Assembly (NCBI GenBank): GCA_965202955.1
Contig: OZ241871.1
Coordinates: 992,001-1,056,000 of the forward strand
Direction: 5' to 3'
DNA from: Bin5 sp034422415
GTDB taxonomy: Bacteria; Chloroflexota; Anaerolineae; Caldilineales; Caldilineaceae
Length of the DNA stretch: 64,000 nucleotides
Shown: piece by piece, positions 26,009 to 38,258 of the stretch
Numbering within the stretch: position 1 is the first letter of the stretch
Layout: every line of letters starts with the position of its first letter
Position numbers and translations under genes: made by a program
The notes under the pieces: generated by a model
What the model was told of the DNA's origin: nothing
Database searches by the model: none
The model's input: the letters and a program-made list of their open reading frames with translations, nothing else

Positions 26009-27397
26009 TCAATCGGCTTCCTGGCGACGCTTCAGCGCGGCTTCGCTCATGGCTGCTATCTCCCCGAACTGATCCCCGAAGAAATCCTGCGGCCAGTTGG
26101 CTATGTTGCCGAAAGGGTCCATTTCGAGCGCCTCAAGGCTGGAGACGCCATTCTCCTCTTCGCAGAAGTAAAGCCCGACATCATCCGGCGAGAGATTCTC
26201 CTCAGCGATGCGGCGTTGCAAGCGACGCAGCAGGTGCTCACTATGACTCTCGACAATTACCTGTAGCTTGCGCTCTTTCCATGCGTCTATGAAGACATCC
26301 GCGAGCCCGGCCTGCACTTTCGGGTGGAGGTGAATCTCCGGCTGCTCCAAGATTACCGTTGACCCTTCCGGTACGAAAAAACAGAGGACAAGCACGGGCA
26401 GGATCTGTGAGACGCCAAAGCCAACGTCGGAGATGAGGACCTCTGGTGCACTACGGGATTTTCGTACCATGACCCTATACAATCCACCGCTCTCGACGAC
26501 CCGATGGACTCTAAAGTCATGAATTAGGCCAAGAGTTTTCAGCCAAACGGCAACATACTCTTCAAGACTGAACTTTCGCTTCCCTTTATCATCGGGTATT
26601 TCGTCGCCTCGTCGTCGTGACTCCAAAAGCGCGTCAACAGCCAAGCTACCCTCGTCACCTACGTCCCTCGGCTGAAATCCGTGCCAAGTATAGAATCGTT
26701 CAGGGTAGGCACGCAATGGACCAAGGTAGTAGACGCTCTGCAGGCACTGCTCAAAGGTGAATTCAAGATCCGTAAGAAAATCGGCATTCTGATAATAGAT
26801 GCGCACTTTCTCGGGAAAGCCATAACATTTCATCGGAGATTCGAAGTTCCAAGATCGCCCTTGATAACGGACAAACCTAAAACTCGCATGCCTTGTGAAG
26901 ATGTTATAAGGTAAGCCATCCTCAAACTCGCGCTGGAGTCCAAATTCCGTGCCTCCGACATTGTAGGCCATGTTTTCAACGACGAGTCGCGCCGTCTCGC
27001 TGGCCCCTTGCATACGCGAGACAACCCGAAATCCTATTTCGTTGCTGACGGCGACTCTTCTGTTGTTCTCCTTCCTGCCTGCATACGTATCCGTAATAAC
27101 GATAGGCTCATCGGTCTGCCAGCTGAGGCAAATGCCCAACGATTTTTCGGTCTCATGACCGTGCACGACGCTAACGAAGTCTCCGAGGTCTATGTACCTT
27201 TTCGACATCGGAGCGCCGAAATTGAAGACTATGCCGCGTTCGGCCGAGTCGGCGGTCTGCTTCAAGAGCAGTAGAGCGTGAATCAAGCCGGACTTGCCCG
27301 AACTGTTGGCGCCAAAGAAGCCGGTTATCGGCCTGAGGGCGATGTCCTGCGTATCCTGCCAGGACTTGAAGTTCTCAAGACGTAGCCGGGTCAACAT
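26009..27397 (-). CDS. AAA ATPase, DUF3696 family
   Basis: 462 residues from the internal Met at 27397, which follows GAGGAG; the frame opens further upstream but without a ribosome site. RLRLENFKSWQDTQ and GFFGANSSGKSGLIHALL (Walker A), GSTVILEQPEIHLHPKVQ (Walker B), VESHSEHLLRRLQRR, and a C-terminal FGNIANWPQDFFGDQFGE typical of DUF3696. It is an OLD/RecF-like ATPase. With the coupled PIN-like protein it forms a two-gene unit resembling ATPase-nuclease phage defence modules. GC is lower than in the flanking core genes. Confidence 0.85.
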   Translation of the reverse strand: MLTRLRLENFKSWQDTQDIALRPITGFFGANSSGKSGLIHALLLLKQTADSAERGIVFNFGAPMSKRYIDLGDFVSVVHGHETEKSLGICLSWQTDEPIVITDTYAGRKENNRRVAVSNEIGFRVVSRMQGASETARLVVENMAYNVGGTEFGLQREFEDGLPYNIFTRHASFRFVRYQGRSWNFESPMKCYGFPEKVRIYYQNADFLTDLEFTFEQCLQSVYYLGPLRAYPERFYTWHGFQPRDVGDEGSLAVDALLESRRRGDEIPDDKGKRKFSLEEYVAVWLKTLGLIHDFRVHRVVESGGLYRVMVRKSRSAPEVLISDVGFGVSQILPVLVLCFFVPEGSTVILEQPEIHLHPKVQAGLADVFIDAWKERKLQVIVESHSEHLLRRLQRRIAEENLSPDDVGLYFCEEENGVSSLEALEMDPFGNIANWPQDFFGDQFGEIAAMSEAALKRRQEAD

Positions 27398-27442
27398 CGG
27401 GTCTTCTCCTCGCCAGCGAACCCATGTAGCACATTGCGCCAC

Positions 27443-27653
27443 CGCATTTCCTACCGGTCCATTGTAACGCGCCAATCTTAGGGATGCCACTTCAGCGATT
27501 TGATCACACAGCCGTCACGCGGCAAGGAACGTGAATTCTTCAGTAATAGTTCTGCCCAGATACAATCTCAACCGGAACCCTTCTTTCGGGCTGTGGGCAT
27601 TTGGTGCAAGCGGCAGTCTCTCTCGATGCCGAGCCAGATGTTGGCAGAAGGTC
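27443..27653. repeat. Diverged direct duplication, copy A (pairs with 31793-32010)
   Basis: From CCGCATTTCCTACC through the higA 3' end, this stretch aligns by eye with 31793-32010 at roughly three quarters identity, in the same orientation. It lies to the left of the LRR gene; copy B lies to the right. Confidence 0.7.
27568..27653 (-). pseudogene. 3' remnant of a higA-like antitoxin gene
   Basis: Read on the minus strand it gives ANIWLGIERDCRLHQMPTAR and a TGA stop, closely matching the end of the intact antitoxin at 31923-32231 (AHIWLGIERKYRLRQMRTAG). The 5' part is missing; an IS3-type relic directly abuts the break. Confidence 0.75.
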
Positions 27654-27681
27654 CCAACCACACTTGTTCCGACCCGTCGCT

Positions 27682-27953
27682 CTACTCCCACGAAGGCTCG
27701 CAATTGCGGGCGAAGACGTTGGGCCCATTTTCAATCAACTGCCGTTTCCAGGCCCGTATCATGTTGGCATAAACCTCGTGTTCACTCGATAACTAGCAAA
27801 TCGTCTTGCTGCCTTCAAGGGCTTCCAGCGCAATCCGAAGCCTGTAGGCCGCCGTGTGTCGACGCCGTTTCTTGACCATCGTACTGCCCCTCCACAGGCT
27901 TGGTGAATTGCTCCATTTTACACCTTGGCCTGTGGTCCAGTTTTTGGGGCCAA
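27682..27953 (-). mobile_element. IS3-family relic: left end plus broken orfA
   Basis: Starting from a GGCCCCAAAAACTGGACCA end (27933-27953), the minus strand carries an ATG at 27879 and MVKKRRRHTAAYRLRIALEA, then an in-frame stop after LEGSKTIC, then LSSEHEVYANMIRAWKRQL and a stop at 27682. This is the N-terminal half of an IS3-family OrfA (helix-turn-helix transposase subunit). No orfB or right end remains, so it cannot move. Confidence 0.8.
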
Positions 27954-28612
27954 CCCCAAAGCGGATCCTACCGTCTAAGAAAAAATTGCCACAGTATTAC
28001 CACAGAATTAGGCTAGAATGACACGCTGATAACACATCGAGGGTGTATGATTTGAGATAGTTGTTTGGCCACTACTCGATGCCAGATCCCGGCGCGTGCG
28101 TGGGGGGCATCACCCTTGCCTCGTGCACGTATGCGCTACTTCCTTCCACCAATGCACGCCGAAGGTAGAACCGCTTCTGGCTCGGCGTCTTCGTGCCCGG
28201 AAGTCAAACAGAGCTGGATAGGCTCATCATGTCAGAAAAACCTGTACCCTAGCGACGAGGCAAGATTTTTTAGCGGGAGAAGCCTGAATAGGAGATCCGT
28301 CTTGACCGCATCAAAGTCTCCTCTATCGGACTCCAGCTGAAGAGCACCCCGGCCTCTGAAGGCGGCAGACCGCCCGTTTCCGATCAGATCCGGCCGCATC
28401 CGTCTGGATGCACCTTATCTTTCCCCTCTTGTGGTCCAAAGATCGGTGCTCACCATTCGTTGGTTTAGAACTTCCATTCTGCGGGTTCGGAAAGGTGCTC
28501 AATTGCTCCGATTTCAGTTAAGTGTAGGGGAGCGATCCATTGTATTCCAGCAACAAAGTACTACCGGCACTAATGCAAAATCTCGCGTCGACGTATCCAT
28601 TAAGGGGGCCCC
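27954..28612. other. Non-coding region upstream of the LRR gene
   Basis: No gene seen. An 11-bp imperfect tandem (ccacagtatta, ccacagaatta) lies near 27990-28012 and a TAGAAT -10-like site follows at about 28013. The 21-bp repeat shared with 21202 is at 28436-28456. The AAGGGGG before the ATG at 28613 is the likely ribosome site. Confidence 0.5.
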
Positions 28613-31600
28613 ATGAAAAACTGGTCGCTTGTGCTGATTTCGAAACCTCTGAGCATCTTTCCTTTGCTCGCAATATTCGCGGCGTTGACTACATTCTCGT
28701 TCCACACATATAGTGCAGCGCACGCGCAAACGGACGCCTCAGCAGTTTCAGCCACGAGTGAGGAGAAGGCCGTGCTGGTGGCGCTCTACAAGGCGACCGG
28801 CGGCGCCAATTGGATACAAAGCGACAACTGGCTGAGCGAGCAGCCGCTCGCGACCTGGTACGGCGTCGTCACGGACGATAGTGGTCACGTGACTGAACTG
28901 CGCCTTTCAAATGTAGCGTTGAGCGGCTCGCTGCCGAGTTTGAGCCCCCTCACCAACCTGACTTGGCTGGACCTTGAGGCCAATCAGTTGCGTGGGCCGA
29001 TCCCGGACCTAAGTGCGCTCACCAGCCTGACGTATCTTGACCTCAGTTCCAACCAGTTGAGCGGACCGATCCCCAATCTGAGCGCCCTTACCAGCCTGAC
29101 GAACCTGGACCTCAGTTCCAACGGATTGAGCGGATCGATCGCCGGTCTGAACGGCCTTGCCAACCTGACGAACCTGAACCTCGGCTCCAACCGGTTGAGC
29201 GGTCCGATTCCGGACTTAAGTGCCCTCACCAGCCTGATGAGCCTGAACCTCAGTCGCAATGGCTTGAGCGGCCTGATTCCAGACCTGGACGCCCTTACCA
29301 ATCTGACGCGGCTGGACCTCAGTCACAACTTGCTCGGCGGGCCAATCCCCGCTCTCGACGCCCTCATCAGCCTGACGTGGCTGGACTTCAGTCTCAACCA
29401 GTTAAGCGGGCCGATCCCATCTCTGAACTCCCTAACCAGCCTGACATATCTGGACTTAAGCGGGCCGATCTTTGGACCGATTGCCTTCACCAACCAGAGG
29501 AATCTGTTCCACAAGTACAACCGGTTGAGTGGCCCGATCCCGGACCTGGACGCCCTCACCAACTTGACAAAGCTGGACCTCGCCTTCAATGAGTTGAGCG
29601 GGCCGATCCCCAATCTGAGTGCCCTCTCCAACCTGACAGAGCTGCACCTCGACTCCAACCAGTTGAGCGGGCCGATCCCCAATCTGAGTGCCCTCTCCAA
29701 CCTGACAGAGCTATACCTCGACTCCAACCAGTTGAACGGGCCGATCCCCGATCTGAATGCCCTCTCCAACCTGACAGAGCTACACCTCGCCTACAACCAG
29801 TTGAGTGGGCCGATCCCCGATCTGAATGCCCTCTCCAACCTGACAGAGCTACACCTCGCTTACAACCAGTTGAGTGGGCCGATCCCCGATCTGAGTGCCC
29901 TCTCCAACCTGACGTGGCTGGATCTCAGTGAAAACCTGTTAAGCGGGTCTATCCCCAATCTGAGTGCCCTCGCCAACCTGACGTGGCTGAATCTCAGTGA
30001 AAACCTGTTGAGCGGGTCTATCCCCAATCTGAGTGCCCTCGCCAACCTGGAAGAACTGTCATTCGCCTCCAACCGGCTGAGCGGATCGATCCCCGATCTG
30101 AGTGCACTCACTTACCTGTACTGGCTAGACCTCAGTCAAAACCTGTTGAGCGGTCCTATTCCCGATTTGGGTAGCCTCACCAATCTGGCTTCCCTATACC
30201 TCGAAAACAACCGGTTGAGCGGGCCGATCCCCGATCTGAGCGCCCTCGCCAACCTGGAAGAACTGTCATTCGCCTCCAACCGGCTGAGCGGATCGATCCC
30301 CGATCTGAGTGCACTCACTTACCTGTACTGGCTAGACCTCAGTGATAACCGGTTGAGCGGGCCTGTTCCAGATCTGAGTCCACTCACATACCTGGATCTG
30401 GATCTCGCGGGCAATCGGTTGTGCTTGCTTCGAGGAGAGACTCTATCTGACTTTAGTGACAATGTGACCAACCACCTGCAGAGCCTCAATCTGCCTACCT
30501 GCGTCGGCATCGTGTCCACCAATGTGCCTCCAGCCGCGCCCGAAGAGAGGGCCGCGTTGGTGGCACTCTACGAGGCAACGGATGGGGCCAACTGGTTGCA
30601 CAACGACAATTGGCTGAGCGATGCTCCGCTCGCGACCTGGTACGGCGTAGTCACGGATGATAGTGGTCACGTTTCTGAACTCCGCCTTCCATGGAACAGA
30701 TTGAGCGGGGCTATTCCGGATATCAGCGCTCTTACCAACCTGACAAGGCTGGATTTCGGGGGCAACCAACTGACCGGCCTGCTCCCGGATATGGACGCCC
30801 TCACCAACCTGACGAGCCTGGATCTCTGGGGCAACCAGTTGACCGGCCCGATCCCAGATATGAGCGCCTTCACCAACCTGACGAGCCTGGATCTCGGGGA
30901 CAACCTGTTGACTGGCCCGATCCCAGATATGAGCGCCCTCATCAACCTGACGAGCCTGCACCTCTGGGGCAACCAACTGACCGGCACAATCCCAAGTGTC
31001 AACGCCCTCACCGACCTGACATGGCTGGACCTCGGGGGCAACCAGCTGACCGGCACAATCCCAAATTTCAATGCCCTCACCAACCTGACGAGCCTGCACC
31101 TCTGGGGCAACCAGCTGACCGGCACAATCCCAAATTTCAATGCCCTCACCAACCTGACGAGCCTGCACCTCTGGGGCAACCAGCTGACCGGCGCAATCCC
31201 AAATATGAACGCTCTCTCCAACCTGACGTACCTGAACCTCGGTTACAACCAGCTAACCGGCCCGATCCCAAGCCTGGATGCCCTTACCAGTCTGTCGAGT
31301 CTGAATCTCGCCTCCAATCAACTAACCGGCCCAATCCCGAGCATGAGCGCCCTTATCAACCTGACGAATCTGGACCTCAGCGCCAACCAGTTGAGCGGAA
31401 CAGTCCCGGACTTGAGCGCCCTTACCAACGTGACAGATCTGGATCTCGGTTACAACCAACTGAGCGGTACAATCCCTCATCTGGGTACCCTGACCAAGCT
31501 GAAACGGCTGGACCTCAGAGGCAATCTGTTGTGCCTACCCGAATCAGCAGAGTTGTCTGGCCCGAATGAAGTTGTAACCACCCACCTAAAGGGCCTTAAT

Positions 31601-31654
31601 CTGCCTGCGTGCAGGGATGATGAAGTTGCAGCAGCAGGCGTGCCTCACACTTGA
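28613..31654 (+). CDS. Secreted leucine-rich-repeat protein, two tandem LRR arrays
   Basis: 1013 residues. A signal peptide ends near AHA (38). Residues about 50-98 form an N-cap (ALYKATGGANW, LATWYGVVTDDSGHV), followed by about 21 LRR units of 23 residues (pattern LSGPIPDLSALTNLTxLDL). A Cys-capped end (LCLL...LPTC) comes near 610-632. A second N-cap lies at about 643-691 and 12 more LRRs of LTGxIP type follow, with a second Cys cap. No membrane anchor or sorting motif. The LxGxIP pattern is the plant-specific type of LRR, used for protein binding. One unit near 275-300 is degenerate, and several units are identical to their neighbours (69-bp tandem repeats), so copy number may vary. It is flanked by IS3 relics, a sign of transfer. 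Function is probably extracellular recognition or adhesion (inference). Confidence 0.88.
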   Translation: MKNWSLVLISKPLSIFPLLAIFAALTTFSFHTYSAAHAQTDASAVSATSEEKAVLVALYKATGGANWIQSDNWLSEQPLATWYGVVTDDSGHVTELRLSNVALSGSLPSLSPLTNLTWLDLEANQLRGPIPDLSALTSLTYLDLSSNQLSGPIPNLSALTSLTNLDLSSNGLSGSIAGLNGLANLTNLNLGSNRLSGPIPDLSALTSLMSLNLSRNGLSGLIPDLDALTNLTRLDLSHNLLGGPIPALDALISLTWLDFSLNQLSGPIPSLNSLTSLTYLDLSGPIFGPIAFTNQRNLFHKYNRLSGPIPDLDALTNLTKLDLAFNELSGPIPNLSALSNLTELHLDSNQLSGPIPNLSALSNLTELYLDSNQLNGPIPDLNALSNLTELHLAYNQLSGPIPDLNALSNLTELHLAYNQLSGPIPDLSALSNLTWLDLSENLLSGSIPNLSALANLTWLNLSENLLSGSIPNLSALANLEELSFASNRLSGSIPDLSALTYLYWLDLSQNLLSGPIPDLGSLTNLASLYLENNRLSGPIPDLSALANLEELSFASNRLSGSIPDLSALTYLYWLDLSDNRLSGPVPDLSPLTYLDLDLAGNRLCLLRGETLSDFSDNVTNHLQSLNLPTCVGIVSTNVPPAAPEERAALVALYEATDGANWLHNDNWLSDAPLATWYGVVTDDSGHVSELRLPWNRLSGAIPDISALTNLTRLDFGGNQLTGLLPDMDALTNLTSLDLWGNQLTGPIPDMSAFTNLTSLDLGDNLLTGPIPDMSALINLTSLHLWGNQLTGTIPSVNALTDLTWLDLGGNQLTGTIPNFNALTNLTSLHLWGNQLTGTIPNFNALTNLTSLHLWGNQLTGAIPNMNALSNLTYLNLGYNQLTGPIPSLDALTSLSSLNLASNQLTGPIPSMSALINLTNLDLSANQLSGTVPDLSALTNVTDLDLGYNQLSGTIPHLGTLTKLKRLDLRGNLLCLPESAELSGPNEVVTTHLKGLNLPACRDDEVAAAGVPHT

Positions 31655-31690
31655 CGCCGACCATCGGTGATGACCAAGTCACATGATGAA

Positions 31691-31790
31691 GTGGGCCCCA
31701 AAACTGGACCAGAGGCTAAGGGATATAAAGGAGCAGTTCACGCAGCCTGTAAGGGGTAACACGATGGTCAAAAGACGGCGGCGCAAAGTG
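31691..31790 (+). mobile_element. IS3-family end fragment with orfA start
   Basis: The end GTGGGCCCCAAAACTGGACC (31691-31710) matches the relic at 27953 in reverse orientation. An ATG at 31764 begins MVKRRRRKVS, the start of the same OrfA. The similarity stops about 31790, where it runs into the duplicated higA flank, so only about 100 bp of the element remains. Confidence 0.7.
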
Positions 31791-31792
31791 TC

Positions 31793-32010
31793 GCCGCCGC
31801 ATTTCCTACCAGTCCATTTTAGCGCGCAAACCTTAGGGATGGCACCTCAGCGATTTGATCACGGGACCGTCTCGCGGCCAGGGTCGTCGATGCTCTTGCC
31901 ATCGTGCGGCCCGGATACAATCTCAGCCGGATTCCCTCGCTCCGGCTGTTCGCATTTGGCGCAAGCGGTACTTTCTCTCGATGCCGAGCCAGATGTGTGC
32001 AGCGAGTCCC
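31793..32010. repeat. Diverged direct duplication, copy B
   Basis: Counterpart of 27443-27653. It includes the 3' end of the intact higA-like gene and its downstream flank. The two copies lie about 4.3 kb apart and bracket the LRR gene. Confidence 0.7.
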
Positions 32011-32231
32011 AGCTCCTTTTCAAACAGTTGCGCAGTCTGCGCGTTTACGGCGGCTCTTCCTGCGATAATCTCGCTGATGAGCTGCTGCGGGAGACCGCAT
32101 CGGCGGGCAAATTCGGCATGCGAGATGCCCTTCACTTCGAGATGTTCCTGCAGGACCCATCCAGGCGGCACCGCATAGTCGGGGCGGAACTGACTGGTTG
32201 ACGAAGCCATGTCGTAGGTCACCTTATACAT
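31923..32231 (-). CDS. higA: HigA-like antitoxin (XRE helix-turn-helix)
   Basis: 102 residues (an internal Met at 32210 is an alternative start). FRPDYAVPPGWVLQEHLEVKG, the helix-turn-helix SHAEFARRCGLPQQLISEII and GRAAVNAQTAQLFEKELGLAAHIWLGIE match HigA-type antitoxins, which bind their own operator and neutralise a HigB RNase. No higB toxin gene is adjacent: upstream is sequence close to the SNF2 helicase end, downstream an IS fragment. It may be an orphan antitoxin or a regulator of the island. Confidence 0.85.
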   Translation of the reverse strand: MYKVTYDMASSTSQFRPDYAVPPGWVLQEHLEVKGISHAEFARRCGLPQQLISEIIAGRAAVNAQTAQLFEKELGLAAHIWLGIERKYRLRQMRTAGARESG

Positions 32232-32261
32232 AGGTCACTGATTGCGGACCGGCGCCGCCGG

Positions 32262-35861
<3,600 letters not shown>

Positions 35862-36066
35862 CGTGTGAGGGCGGTCGACCCGGAAGCGTCGCGGGCCGTG
35901 CTGGTCGTCATTAAATCTCCCGGGCGGGTCTATGATGCCTGATCCTACTTTGCATGCCCGCTGCCGGTCAACTTTGGGGCGGAGGAGGTGGTCGCGGCCG
36001 GTCGGACCTCAGGGGTGTATGGGTCTGCGGCGGGGAGGGTTCGTTCCTGGATGGGCTGGGATTCGA

Positions 36067-36987
36067 TCAGATCGGGAGTGTGGGGAGCAGGCTGCGATCG
36101 GCGGCGAGGATGAGGAACAGGACGGCCAGGTAGAGCATGGAGTATTTGTAGAGCGAGAGCGCGTCTTTGCGGTCGACGTCGTGGGCTTCGTCTACCCGGC
36201 GGTAGAGGTTGAAGACCTTGAATATCAACAGGAGGTCGAGGGGGACGGCGACGGCGGCGTAGAGCCATCCGGCTTCGGTGAGGAGGAGCGGGATGAGGGA
36301 GGCGAGTGTGGTGAGCGCGGCATAGACCAGCATCTGCCGCAGGGTACGGCGGCTGCCAAGCACGGCGGGGGCCATGGGGACGCCTACGGCCTCGTACTGG
36401 TCCTTGACCAGGAAGGCCAGCGCCCAGAAATGGACGGGTGTCCAGAGGAAGATCAGGGCAAAGAGGAGGAGGGCCATCCAGTCGAGACGGTTGGTAACTG
36501 CAGCCCATCCCAACAGGGGCATGGCCGATCCGGCCGCGCCGCCGATGACGATGTTCTGCCATGAACTGCGTTTGAGCCAAGCGGTATATACGAATACGTA
36601 GAAGAGCAGGCCGCTCCAGGCCAGCAGGGCCGTGAGCAGGTTGGCTGTCAGCCAGAGGACGAGAAAGGCGCCGGCGCTGAGCAGCAGGCCGAAGATTACG
36701 GCATTGCGCACGGTAACGACGCCGGTCACCAGGGGTCTTTTGGCGGTGCGGCGCATCTTGGCGTCTATGTCGCGGTCGAGCACCATGTTGAATACGCCGG
36801 CGCCGCCGGTGGCCATGTAGCCGCCAACGAGGACGCCCAGCAGGGGCAGCCAGGGAGGAAGGCCGCGGGCGGCAACGAACATGGGGCATACGGCGGTGAA
36901 GAGCAGCAGGGAGATGACCTTTGGCTTGGTCAGGGTCAGGTAGTCGCGCCATGTGGCGGCGGGCAGAGCGGACGTGGTATCGATCAT
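36067..36987 (-). CDS. ctaB: Protoheme IX farnesyltransferase
   Basis: 306 residues from ATG 36987, whose ATGA overlaps the ctaA stop. About nine membrane segments. YLTLTKPKVISLLLFTAV, the first Asp motif NMVLDRDIDAKMRRTAKRPL and the second region DRKDALSLYKYSMLYLA match the UbiA-type prenyltransferase CtaB/CyoE, which converts heme B to heme O in the membrane. With CtaA next to it, it supplies heme A for an aa3-type oxidase, so the organism respires oxygen. The frame extends further upstream, but only this start fits the family and the overlap. Confidence 0.95.
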   Translation of the reverse strand: MIDTTSALPAATWRDYLTLTKPKVISLLLFTAVCPMFVAARGLPPWLPLLGVLVGGYMATGGAGVFNMVLDRDIDAKMRRTAKRPLVTGVVTVRNAVIFGLLLSAGAFLVLWLTANLLTALLAWSGLLFYVFVYTAWLKRSSWQNIVIGGAAGSAMPLLGWAAVTNRLDWMALLLFALIFLWTPVHFWALAFLVKDQYEAVGVPMAPAVLGSRRTLRQMLVYAALTTLASLIPLLLTEAGWLYAAVAVPLDLLLIFKVFNLYRRVDEAHDVDRKDALSLYKYSMLYLAVLFLILAADRSLLPTLPI

Positions 36988-37967
36988 GAAGGCTGGACCT
37001 CTTTGACTTGCCAGGGCCAGGATCGGACGGCGCCGGCGGGCCGGGGGGAGCTGAGGGTCAACCAGCCAGCCACGGACCAGAGACCGAAGGCGGCTACGGC
37101 CAGGGCAAGATGCAGGAGCTGGAGCGGAATCGGACCGAGCAGCGCCAGGTTGACGGTCCCGACCAGGAGCTGCAGGCCATAGACGGCCAGGAGCAGGAGA
37201 CGGAAGGGCCGGGCGGCGGGCGTGGGCTTCAGCCAACCGGTCAGGGCGTGGCTCAGCCAGAGGTAGGCGCCGACGCCAATGCCGAGAAATGGATGCAGAA
37301 TACGCAGACGAATCAGCGGATGGGCCGCGCGGCTGAAGTCCTGGCTCAGGCCCTCTTGCAGGGATTCGGGCGGGAACATGGTATTGCCCATGGCGGCGAT
37401 GCCGCCCGAAAACATGAGCGCCATCATAGCCAGCAGGCCGACAGCGATGAGGAGCTTCAATCCGGTCTGACCTGACCAGAGCGGCGGCCAGGTGCGCCCG
37501 GGATAGGCATGCAAGGTGGCGAGCGCCAGCGCGCCGACCAGCAGGAGCGAGTTGAGCAGATGGAATGCGACCAGCAGGCCGCGGGCGACGGACACGTTGT
37601 CGCCGGTGAGCCCTGTCAGGACGGTGCCGGCGCCGATGAGGGCCTCGATTAGCAGAAAAACGGCGGAGATTGCGGCGAAAGGCAGGAAACCGGGCAGTTC
37701 ATGCCGCAGGCGCAACGCTTTCACGAGCAGCCAGATGCCCATTATCAGGGCCAAGCCGGAGAGAGCCCGGTGCGAGAACTCGATCCAGGTGGCCAGCCCA
37801 TGTTCCAGGGGCAGGATTTCGCCCTGGCAGCGGGGCCAATCGCGGCCGCAACCGGCGCCGGAGCCGGTGGCCCGGACGAAGGCTCCCTGCAAGATCACGA
37901 TACAGTTGACGGATAGGGTGGTCCACGCCAGTAGAGGCGCCTTCATTGGGGTGGTACTGCGTCGCAT
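36984..37967 (-). CDS. ctaA: Heme A synthase (COX15/CtaA family)
   Basis: 327 residues with eight predicted membrane helices. GAFVRATGSGAGCGRDWPRCQG and WIEFSHRALSGLALI near the N-terminus, and FLGIGVGAYLWLSHAL with GLQLLVGTVNLALLGPIPLQLLHLALA in the second half, give the conserved His ligands of CtaA. It oxidises heme O to heme A. The CGRDWPRC part holds the two Cys found in many bacterial homologues. It overlaps ctaB by 4 bp in a two-gene operon. Confidence 0.95.
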   Translation of the reverse strand: MRRSTTPMKAPLLAWTTLSVNCIVILQGAFVRATGSGAGCGRDWPRCQGEILPLEHGLATWIEFSHRALSGLALIMGIWLLVKALRLRHELPGFLPFAAISAVFLLIEALIGAGTVLTGLTGDNVSVARGLLVAFHLLNSLLLVGALALATLHAYPGRTWPPLWSGQTGLKLLIAVGLLAMMALMFSGGIAAMGNTMFPPESLQEGLSQDFSRAAHPLIRLRILHPFLGIGVGAYLWLSHALTGWLKPTPAARPFRLLLLAVYGLQLLVGTVNLALLGPIPLQLLHLALAVAAFGLWSVAGWLTLSSPRPAGAVRSWPWQVKEVQPS

Positions 37968-38258
37968 CGCTTCGATGTCATGCGGGCAACGTCTCCTGTC
38001 GTTTCGATAACGCTCCAGGATTGGAGTCGAATCTCATATTGGCCAGGGCCCTGTGGACGACGCTCCGAGCTTCGGACTTTCTGACCGGACTCAAAATATT
38101 TGCTGTCAGGCTTTTTGTCAAAAAACTACCTTGCCGCCGCGCCTGGCGCCGTGCGCATGAACATCTCCGGTCTCGCCCATGTGCTGGAAGCGCTCAACAT
38201 GGAGTAGACTACAGCGGAACCGACTTTACCCGATTTTCAGTGCCTTGCGGAGACAGGT

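Noticed and set aside
29590..29930. Possible CRISPR-like direct repeats
   Set aside because: The repeats have no spacers; they are coding LRR units with a 69-bp period.
28984..31221. Several repeated basic frames antisense to the LRR gene
   Set aside because: They arise because the 69-bp repeats keep one antisense frame open; the plus-strand LRR pattern is the real signal.
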